NCBI RefSeq assembly: GCF_050379415.1
Contig: NZ_JBNRLS010000002.1
Location: 62,001-126,000, forward strand
Length of the DNA: 64,000 nucleotides
Reading direction: 5' to 3'
DNA from: Marinobacter sp050379415
GTDB taxonomy: Bacteria > Pseudomonadota > Gammaproteobacteria > Pseudomonadales > Oleiphilaceae
The stretch's first letter is position 1, and each line of letters opens with the position of its first letter. Of this stretch, positions 58,342-64,000 are shown in pieces. Made by a program: the position numbers and the translations under genes. The notes under the pieces are model-generated. The model was not told where the DNA came from, searched no databases, and saw only the letters and a list, made by a program, of their open reading frames with translations.

Positions 58342-59799
58342 TCAGCCGAGTTTGCCGGAATCGGGCAGTTCTTCTTCGGAGCGCAGGCGATCAGCGGCAT
58401 CCTCAAGAGCCTCCAGGATGGCCTTGCGCTCCTTCTCTGTGATCTTGTCGGAGTCGAGGTACATGGCAAAGCCGCTGTGTTCATGCTCCAGGAAGCTGCG
58501 GTTCGGGCCCATGTCCCGTCGGAAGTCCACCACTTCGTAAATCGGGACCGGTTTGGCAAAGCCCTTGACCGTGATCTCGCCCTTGTCACGACACATGATC
58601 CTGTCCTTGATCAGAGAGAAGGTTTCATAGGACACCAGGATCTCTCCGGGCTCTGCCAGGGATTCGAGCCGGCTGGCGAGGTTCACTTCCTTGCCGATGA
58701 TGGTGTAGTCCATGCGGTTTTCGGCACCGAAGTTGCCCACCGTGGTGTAGCCGGTGCTGATGCCCATACGGATCTGCAGGGGCGTCTTGATGCCCTGGCT
58801 GCGCCACTTCTGGCGCATGATTTTCATGTGCTTGCGCATTTCGATGGCCATGGATACGCAGGCAAAGGCGTCTTCTTTCTGGCCGCGGCTGGTGGGGTCC
58901 CCGAAGAACACCATGATGGAATCACCCACGAACTTGTCGATGGTGCCGCCGTATCTCAGTGCCACTTCGGACATGCCGTTGAAGTAGTGATTCAGCAGTT
59001 CGGTCAGCGCCTCCGGCTCCATCTCTTCGGAGAGCTCCGTGAAGCCTTTGATGTCGGAGAAGAAGACCGCGAGTTTCTTGCGCTGGGTTTCCAGCCGGAC
59101 ATCCCGTTCACCGGTAAAGATTGACTGCCAGACCTGGGGCGACAGGTACTTGGACAGCTTGTGGGAGAGGGCAATGGATTGTTCCCGCTGGTTCTGGATC
59201 TGGGTTTTGGCCAGCATCAGAGCCCGTGCCTGCTGGTGTGAATAGAAGGCGGTGACGCAAATATAGATGCCGGTGGCCAGGACGGCGCTGATGCTGGTCA
59301 GCAGCGGTGACTGGAAGGACTCGGCCGGCCCGGCAAAGGCGACGCCGGCAGCAATCGCGGATGCCATCAGGGTGGTGCCCAGCAGCCATTGGCGGATGCC
59401 ACCGATGATCAGGCAGCTGAACATCATCATCAGTGCCACAGAAACTGCAGGAACCGCGACCAGGCCGGTGAGGCCGATGAATGTGCCACCGAACACGCAG
59501 TCCACCAACAGCATCTTCTGGCGGATTCGTGGGGAGCGGTTCAGGAAGGTTCTGCGGGTGAGGACATGGGCGATGTGCGGCCAGAGCAGGGCGCCGGCAA
59601 CGAGCCACAGCAGCCATTGTTCAAATGCGCTCTGCAGGACGCCGATGACAATGATGACGGCAGTGACCGTGTAAGCAAGGATGCGCCCGCTGTAATCCGG
59701 CATCGGGGGGACAGCCGTAGAACTGCTGCCCTGCTCGTGGGGCAGCGCGTTACCGGCGCTGCTGCTCGCGTTTCGCAAGTCCACAGGGGCGCTCATCAT
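58342..59799 (-). CDS. Membrane-bound class III adenylate/guanylate cyclase
   Basis: A 485-residue protein. Residues 40-190 hold about five or six membrane helices (a MASE-like region without known family). Residues 215-420 form a class III cyclase domain: FFSDIKGFTELSEEM near 245 with the metal Asp, YGGTIDKFVGDSIMVFFGDP near 290 with the second Asp, and RMDYTIIGKEVNLASRLE near 370, with the adenine-contacting Asp and Asn-Arg pair. An HAMP domain is absent. The start is at 59799, 1 base after the stop of the DUF962 gene upstream, so the two are translated together. Confidence 0.88.
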   Translation of the reverse strand: MMSAPVDLRNASSSAGNALPHEQGSSSTAVPPMPDYSGRILAYTVTAVIIVIGVLQSAFEQWLLWLVAGALLWPHIAHVLTRRTFLNRSPRIRQKMLLVDCVFGGTFIGLTGLVAVPAVSVALMMMFSCLIIGGIRQWLLGTTLMASAIAAGVAFAGPAESFQSPLLTSISAVLATGIYICVTAFYSHQQARALMLAKTQIQNQREQSIALSHKLSKYLSPQVWQSIFTGERDVRLETQRKKLAVFFSDIKGFTELSEEMEPEALTELLNHYFNGMSEVALRYGGTIDKFVGDSIMVFFGDPTSRGQKEDAFACVSMAIEMRKHMKIMRQKWRSQGIKTPLQIRMGISTGYTTVGNFGAENRMDYTIIGKEVNLASRLESLAEPGEILVSYETFSLIKDRIMCRDKGEITVKGFAKPVPIYEVVDFRRDMGPNRSFLEHEHSGFAMYLDSDKITEKERKAILEALEDAADRLRSEEELPDSGKLG

Positions 59800-59800
59800 C

Positions 59801-60112
59801 TCAGAAACGGATCCTGCCAATCAGCATGTCTCGGAACATCACCCAATCTCCCATGAGGCTGTACAGTGGGTATTTGAAGGTCGCCGGCCGGTTTTTCTCG
59901 AACTTGAAATGGCCCACCCAGGCAAAGCCATATCCGATAACCGGGAGTGCCAGCAACCACAACAAGTTGCCCGATGTGATCGCCCAGATTGCAACGATCA
60001 GGACCAGCAGGCTGCCGGCGAAATGCAGGCGCCGGCAGGTTACATCGCTGTGCTCTTCCAGATAGTAAGGATAGAATTCTGAAAAGTTGCGAAATTCGTT
60101 CTGGTCATTCAT
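59801..60112 (-). CDS. DUF962 (Mpo1-like) membrane protein
   Basis: A 103-residue membrane protein of the DUF962 family: FSEFYPYYLEEHSDVTCRRLHFAGSLLVLIVAIWAI near residue 10-45 and VIGYGFAWVGHFKFEKNRPATFKYPLYSLMGDWVMF near 58-95. The yeast member Mpo1 is a dioxygenase acting on 2-hydroxy fatty acids; conserved His residues (EEH, RRLHF, GHFKFEKNRPATF) are kept. An equal role here is inference. It sits directly before the cyclase gene (1 base). Confidence 0.88.
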   Translation of the reverse strand: MNDQNEFRNFSEFYPYYLEEHSDVTCRRLHFAGSLLVLIVAIWAITSGNLLWLLALPVIGYGFAWVGHFKFEKNRPATFKYPLYSLMGDWVMFRDMLIGRIRF

Positions 60113-60251
60113 GGTGCTGCCACTTCATTTATAGTTGTTAACATGGGCCAACCAGAGTTGAAGGTTACCAGTATTACGTATAGGCCACAATTCGCGTGTG
60201 GCCTTCTAAACAAGGCTTTTTGAACACATTTTTTCCTGACAGCGAGTCGAT

Positions 60252-60815
60252 ATGACGTCCGTTACCGAGTTCCTTCTCAATCGCAGTTCCGAACCGCGCC
60301 TCACCGCGCCCGCCCCGGACCGGAAAACCCTGGAGCGCGCCTTTGCCTGCGCCGCGCGGGCACCGGATCACGCCCTGTTGCGGCCCTGGCGTTACCTGGT
60401 GGTCGAAGGCGAGGGATTGGAGCAGTTGGGTGAGCTGTTTGCGTCCACCTGTCCCAACAATGCCGACGAGCAGGACATTGAGAAGTTGCGCCGTGCGCCA
60501 CTGCGGGCGCCGATGATCATTGTCGGCATCGCGTCTCCGAGCGAGCATCCCAAGGTTCCGGAGGTGGAGCAGTTGTTATCCGCGGGCGTCGGTTTGAGCT
60601 TTCTGGAGCTGGCGCTTCAGGAGGCCGGGTACGGAGCAATGTGGCGTACTGGCACGATGGCCTACCACCCGGCAGTCAGGGAAGGTCTGGGCCTGTCAGA
60701 GCAGGAATCCATCATTGGCTTTCTGTATACCGGCACAGTCGCTACGGAGAAGCCAAAGATACCCCGGCCGGAGGTTGCGGAGTTTGTCTCGGACTGGCCA
60801 CCGGAACGCCGGTAA
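60252..60815 (+). CDS. YdjA-like nitroreductase
   Basis: A 187-residue FMN-dependent nitroreductase-family protein: FACAARAPDHALLRPWRYLVVEG near residue 30-55 and LLSAGVGLSFLELALQEAGYGAMWRTGTMAY near 110-140. It has the short YdjA form. The substrate is unknown. The stop is 50 bases before tRNA-Leu and no terminator is seen, while the tRNA has its own promoter. Confidence 0.9.
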   Translation: MTSVTEFLLNRSSEPRLTAPAPDRKTLERAFACAARAPDHALLRPWRYLVVEGEGLEQLGELFASTCPNNADEQDIEKLRRAPLRAPMIIVGIASPSEHPKVPEVEQLLSAGVGLSFLELALQEAGYGAMWRTGTMAYHPAVREGLGLSEQESIIGFLYTGTVATEKPKIPRPEVAEFVSDWPPERR

Positions 60816-60820
60816 TGTTA

Positions 60821-60848
60821 TTGCTTTCGAAAATAACGTCAGTATAAT
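60821..60848 (+). promoter_or_regulatory. Sigma-70 promoter of tRNA-Leu
   Basis: TTGCTT at 60821-60826 and a perfect TATAAT at 60843-60848, 16 bases apart, lead to the tRNA 17 bases later. Confidence 0.75.
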
Positions 60849-60865
60849 CCCCCACACTCTCCGAT

Positions 60866-60952
60866 GGCGGCGTGGTGAAATTGGTAGACACGACGGATTC
60901 AAAATCCGTTGGGGTAAAACCCGTGGCGGTTCGAGTCCGCCCGCCGCTACCA
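60866..60952 (+). tRNA. tRNA-Leu (anticodon CAA)
   Basis: An 87-base tRNA. The acceptor GGCGGCG pairs with the 3' CGCCGCT before A-CCA (encoded). The D arm has GGTGAAATTGGTAGACAC. The anticodon stem ACGGA/TCCGT holds the loop TTCAAAA with CAA at 60900-60902. A long variable arm (TGGGGTAAAACCCG) and TTCGAGTC follow. These features are those of a class II tRNA-Leu reading UUG. Confidence 0.95.
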
Positions 60953-60987
60953 TCATCTTTCCTGCAGTGTCGTAACCAGTCCATCCC

Positions 60988-62091
60988 ATGAACGTCTCCG
61001 ACTTTTATTTCGATCTCCCGGACGAGCTGATTGCCCGGTACCCGCTCAAGGAGCGCAGCGCCTCCCGTCTGCTGCACCTGGAGGGTCTGACCGGCAAGGT
61101 TGGCCATCTCCGGTTTACGGACCTGCAGGACCTGGCCCAGGAAGGCGACCTGCTGGTGTTCAATGACACCCGGGTAATCCCTGCGCGGTTGTTCGGCCGG
61201 AAGGAAACAGGTGGCCAGGTGGAAGTGCTGGTCGAGCGGGTAACCGGTGAACACGAAATCCTCGCCCATGTCCGTGCCTCCAAAGCCCTCAAAGCCGATC
61301 AGAAGGTTATTCTGGAAGATGGCAGCGTGTTGCGCATGGTCGAGCGCGAGGATGCGCTGTTCCGGCTGATGGCCGAAACCGCCGAGCCTGTTCTCGAAGT
61401 GCTCGAGCGTATTGGCCACATGCCGCTGCCTCCCTATGTCGATCGTCCTGACGAATCCTCTGACCGGGAGCGTTATCAGACGGTTTATGCCCGGGAAGCC
61501 GGAGCTGTGGCAGCTCCGACCGCAGGATTGCATTTTGACGAGGCGATGCTGGAGCAGCTTCGCGCGAAAGGTGTCGAAACCACCTTTGTAACGCTGCATG
61601 TGGGGGCCGGCACGTTCCAGCCGGTGCGTGTGGAGCGTATCGAGGACCACGTGATGCACAGCGAGGTTGCCCATGTGCCGGAGGAAACCGTCGAGGCTAT
61701 CGAACGGACCCGGGCGCGCGGCGGTCGGGTCATCGCAGTGGGTACCACCTCGGTGCGTTCTCTGGAGTCGGCGAGTCGGGGTGGCCGTGTGCGGCCGTTC
61801 CGGGGGGAGACCGACATCTTTATCCATCCGGGTTACCGCTTCCAGACCGTCGATGCCCTGATCACCAATTTCCACCTGCCGGAATCGACCCTGATCATGC
61901 TGGTCAGTGCCTTTGCCGGTTACGACAATGTGATGGCGGCGTACCGGGAAGCCGTGGCCGAGCGCTACCGTTTCTTCAGTTATGGTGATGCCATGTTTAT
62001 CACCGGCCAGGAACCCAGCCGGGGCATGCTTCTGGGTGCATCGACCAGCGCTGCCACTACCGAATCCGACGAGTCCGGAGAATCATCGTGA
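60988..62091 (+). CDS. queA: S-adenosylmethionine:tRNA ribosyltransferase-isomerase
   Basis: A 367-residue enzyme that moves the ribosyl part of SAM to preQ1 in tRNA, giving epoxyqueuosine. The N-terminus is MNVSDFYFDLPDELIARYPL, then FNDTRVIPARLFGRK near residue 55, the GAVAAPTAGLHFDEAMLEQL segment near 175, THLHVGAGTFQPV-like FVTLHVGAGTFQPVR near 195, and LITNFHLPESTLIMLVSAFAGYDNVMAAYREAV near 290. It is full length and overlaps tgt by 4 bases (GTGA). It lies just after tRNA-Leu. Confidence 0.96.
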   Translation: MNVSDFYFDLPDELIARYPLKERSASRLLHLEGLTGKVGHLRFTDLQDLAQEGDLLVFNDTRVIPARLFGRKETGGQVEVLVERVTGEHEILAHVRASKALKADQKVILEDGSVLRMVEREDALFRLMAETAEPVLEVLERIGHMPLPPYVDRPDESSDRERYQTVYAREAGAVAAPTAGLHFDEAMLEQLRAKGVETTFVTLHVGAGTFQPVRVERIEDHVMHSEVAHVPEETVEAIERTRARGGRVIAVGTTSVRSLESASRGGRVRPFRGETDIFIHPGYRFQTVDALITNFHLPESTLIMLVSAFAGYDNVMAAYREAVAERYRFFSYGDAMFITGQEPSRGMLLGASTSAATTESDESGESS

Positions 62092-63227
62092 CCAATTCCT
62101 GCTTCATGTCCTTCGAGAAAATTACTGAAGACGGTCGTGCCCGGCGCGGCCGCCTGACGTTTCCCCGGGGCGTGGTCGAGACGCCGGCATTCATGCCGGT
62201 GGGCACCTACGGAACCGTCAAGGGTATGCTGCCCCGTGATATTCATGAGATCGGTGCCCAGATTATCCTTGGCAATACCTTTCACCTGATGCTCAGGCCG
62301 GGCACCGAGGTGGTCAAGGCCCACGGTGATCTGCATGACTTTACCCAGTGGCAGGGCCCGATCCTGACTGACTCCGGCGGTTTCCAGGTGTTCAGCCTGG
62401 GCGAGATGCGCAAGATCACGGAAGAGGGCGTGACCTTCCGGTCACCGGTGGACGGCTCGAAAGTGGAGCTGTCGCCGGAAATCGCGATCCGGGTTCAGCG
62501 CGACCTGGGTTCGGATATCGTCATGATCTTTGACGAGTGCACGCCTTACCCGGCAACCGAGAAGCAGGCCAGCGAATCCATGCAACTGTCTCTGCGCTGG
62601 GCGGAACGAAGCAAAAACGCCCATGAAGGCAATCCGGCGGCATTGTTCGGTATTGTCCAGGGTGGCATGTACGAAGGGCTGCGTGACCAGTCCCTGGCCG
62701 GGCTTACGGAGATCGGTTTTGACGGCTACGCCATCGGCGGGCTGTCAGTGGGGGAGCCGAAGGAAGACATGATCCGGATTCTGGATCACCTGCCGCCGAA
62801 AATGCCCGAAGACAAGCCGCGCTATCTGATGGGTGTCGGTCGGCCAGAGGATATCGTCGAGGCGGTCCGCCGGGGTGTCGATATGTTCGACTGCGTGATG
62901 CCGACACGGAATGCCCGTAATGGGTACCTGTTCACATCCACCGGCATCATCAAGATCCGCAACGCCCGTCATCGCCATGATACCGGTCCGCTGGACGAGC
63001 GCTGTGACTGTTACACGTGCCAGAAATTTTCGAGAAGTTATCTGCATCATCTGGATAAATGTGGAGAAATGCTTGGCGCCCAGCTTAATACGATCCACAA
63101 CCTGCGGTTCTACCAGAACCTTATGGCCGGATTGCGTGGGGCCATTGAAGCAGGTACATTGTCGGACTTTATTAGCGACTTCTACGCCCTTCGCGGCGAA
63201 TCGGTGCCGCCTCTGGCCGGTGCCTGA
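62088..63227 (+). CDS. tgt: tRNA-guanine transglycosylase
   Basis: A 379-residue enzyme that exchanges guanine 34 for preQ1 in tRNA with GUN anticodons. The Asp in DSGGFQVFSLG near residue 95, the second Asp in VDMFDCVMPTRNARNG near 268, and the zinc ligands CDCYTCQKFSRSYLHHL near 305-320 are present. GTG at 62088 follows GGAGAA; an ATG at 62106 is an alternative. It is cotranscribed with queA. Confidence 0.96.
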   Translation: MTNSCFMSFEKITEDGRARRGRLTFPRGVVETPAFMPVGTYGTVKGMLPRDIHEIGAQIILGNTFHLMLRPGTEVVKAHGDLHDFTQWQGPILTDSGGFQVFSLGEMRKITEEGVTFRSPVDGSKVELSPEIAIRVQRDLGSDIVMIFDECTPYPATEKQASESMQLSLRWAERSKNAHEGNPAALFGIVQGGMYEGLRDQSLAGLTEIGFDGYAIGGLSVGEPKEDMIRILDHLPPKMPEDKPRYLMGVGRPEDIVEAVRRGVDMFDCVMPTRNARNGYLFTSTGIIKIRNARHRHDTGPLDERCDCYTCQKFSRSYLHHLDKCGEMLGAQLNTIHNLRFYQNLMAGLRGAIEAGTLSDFISDFYALRGESVPPLAGA

Positions 63228-63256
63228 ACGAATTGCCAAACCAACGGAGATAATAA

Positions 63257-63619
63257 ATGAAATCAATGAAGTTTCTTGTTGCTGGACTGATGGCTCTGAT
63301 GCCGGCGCTGGCTATGGCTCAGGATCCCGCAGCCCAGGGCATGGGTGTGATGGGCCAGGTGATCTTTTTCGCCGGCTTTATCCTGATTTTCTACTTCCTG
63401 ATCTGGCGCCCCCAGTCCAAGCGCGCCAAGGAGCACAAGGCGCTGATGTCCGGCCTGAACAAGGGTGATGAGGTTGTCACCTCCGGTGGTGTCGCCGGCA
63501 AGATCACGAAGGTGACTGATGACTTTATCGTGATCGAAGTCGCCGACAACGTTGAAGTCAAGGTTCAGAAGGTTGCCGTTGCCGCAGCGCTGCCGAAAGG
63601 TACCCTGAAGGATATCTGA
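63257..63619 (+). CDS. yajC: Preprotein translocase subunit YajC
   Basis: A 120-residue single-pass membrane protein of the SecDF-YajC complex. A hydrophobic N-terminal segment (residues 4-22) and the membrane helix VMGQVIFFAGFILIFYFLIWRPQSKRAKEHKALMSGLNKGDEVVTSGGVAGKI follow the family pattern. The order tgt-yajC-secD is the usual one. Confidence 0.95.
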   Translation: MKSMKFLVAGLMALMPALAMAQDPAAQGMGVMGQVIFFAGFILIFYFLIWRPQSKRAKEHKALMSGLNKGDEVVTSGGVAGKITKVTDDFIVIEVADNVEVKVQKVAVAAALPKGTLKDI

Positions 63620-63678
63620 TCCAGGCTTTTCGCCTTCCCAGAACCTGCCTGTCTGATTCTTTCTGGCTGACAACCAAG

Positions 63679-63697
63679 GCCGGCCTCAGGGCCGGCT
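63679..63697 (+). terminator. Hairpin between yajC and secD
   Basis: A G/C-rich inverted repeat (GCCGGCC and GGCCGGC around TCAG) with only a short TATT tail. It is more likely an attenuator than a full terminator. Confidence 0.4.
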
Positions 63698-63710
63698 ATT
63701 AAGGGAACCC

Positions 63711-64000
63711 ATGCTGAACAAGTATCCGCTCTGGAAAAACCTGGTTATCCTGGTCGCGCTCGTGATCGGGTTTATCTACGCTCTGCCCAACCTTTTCCCC
63801 GATGATTTCGCCATCCAGATTACCGGCGCCCGCAGCAGCACCGAAGTGAACGAGCGTGTGCTGGAACGTGCGGTCCAGGCACTGGAATCCGAAGGCATCA
63901 CGGTGAAGAGCAGCTCTCTGCAAGAGCGTGATGCCCTGATTCGCCTGACCAGCTCCGATGACCAGCTCAAGGCCCGCCCGACCGTCCAGCAGGCGCTGGG
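63711..64000 (+). CDS. secD: Protein translocase subunit SecD, N-terminal part
   Basis: The first 96 residues of SecD; the rest is outside the window. MLNKYPLWKNLVILVALVIGFIYALPNLFPDDFAIQITG is the typical start with one membrane helix followed by the periplasmic P1 domain. AAGGGAACCC precedes the start. A GCCGGCC/GGCCGGC hairpin at 63679-63697 lies between yajC and secD and may modulate expression. Confidence 0.95.
   Translation, partial: MLNKYPLWKNLVILVALVIGFIYALPNLFPDDFAIQITGARSSTEVNERVLERAVQALESEGITVKSSSLQERDALIRLTSSDDQLKARPTVQQAL

Noticed and set aside
60866..60952. tRNA-Leu as an integration site of an island
   Set aside because: No integrase, no repeated tRNA end and no foreign genes follow; core genes queA, tgt and yajC lie next to it.
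1..64000. CRISPR arrays and prophage modules
   Set aside because: No spaced direct repeats and no phage structural or lysis genes were seen.

Overview
The window looks like a piece of a gammaproteobacterial chromosome, most likely Marinobacter or a close relative. The reasons are the moderately high GC content, the queA-tgt-yajC-secD order at the right end, a split class II ribonucleotide reductase (nrdJa/nrdJb), an oleate hydratase, a fatty-acid desaturase, a long-chain acyl-CoA synthetase and an AAR-like reductase. This lipid-centred gene set suits an oil-associated marine bacterium. The genus is an inference from gene content, not from an alignment.

Layout. 1-4.2 kb: the 3' end of katG, dusC, an exported metallo-beta-lactamase-fold protein and a class I aldolase. 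4.3-15 kb: the AAR-like reductase, bacteriohemerythrin, a methylguanine-DNA methyltransferase, a CDGSH/glutamate-synthase fusion, an alpha/beta hydrolase, threonine aldolase, oleate hydratase, a CBS-domain protein and pirin. 15-20 kb: one 1634-residue protein of unknown function with an OmpA-like region. 20-34 kb: many small accessory or metabolic genes, including LysE/AraC, a methyltransferase, two surface or envelope genes, an antiporter, a second copy of the CBS module next to a fatty-acid desaturase, small enzymes around a sigma-factor remnant, and a DUF2235 hydrolase. 34-39.3 kb: a mosaic region with small stress and membrane genes, an IS1182-family insertion sequence and a short integron-type cassette array (DUF4062 gene, attC site, small membrane-protein gene) without an integrase. 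39.6-42.5 kb: nrdJab behind a long, structured leader. 43-52 kb: a TrpXYZ-like ABC operon, an acyl-CoA synthetase, a thioesterase and a Fur-box iron ABC operon. 52-60 kb: lipoproteins, a degenerate HD-GYP protein, a YadGH-like exporter, queF and a class III nucleotide cyclase. 60-64 kb: nitroreductase, tRNA-Leu(CAA), queA, tgt, yajC and the start of secD.

How genes work together. queF, queA and tgt supply three steps of queuosine tRNA modification. nrdJa and nrdJb make one oxygen-independent ribonucleotide reductase. FNR/ANR-like palindromes stand upstream of bacteriohemerythrin and of both CBS genes, which suggests a local low-oxygen regulon. The two CBS genes share about 200 bp of upstream DNA, so their promoter was duplicated with them. 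Two ABC operons have a hairpin terminator between the binding-protein gene and the permease gene, which would favour excess binding protein.

The least explained items are the 1634-residue protein, the integrase-less cassette array, the AAR-like two-part reductase and the nrdJ leader. No CRISPR array, prophage or complete secretion system was seen.
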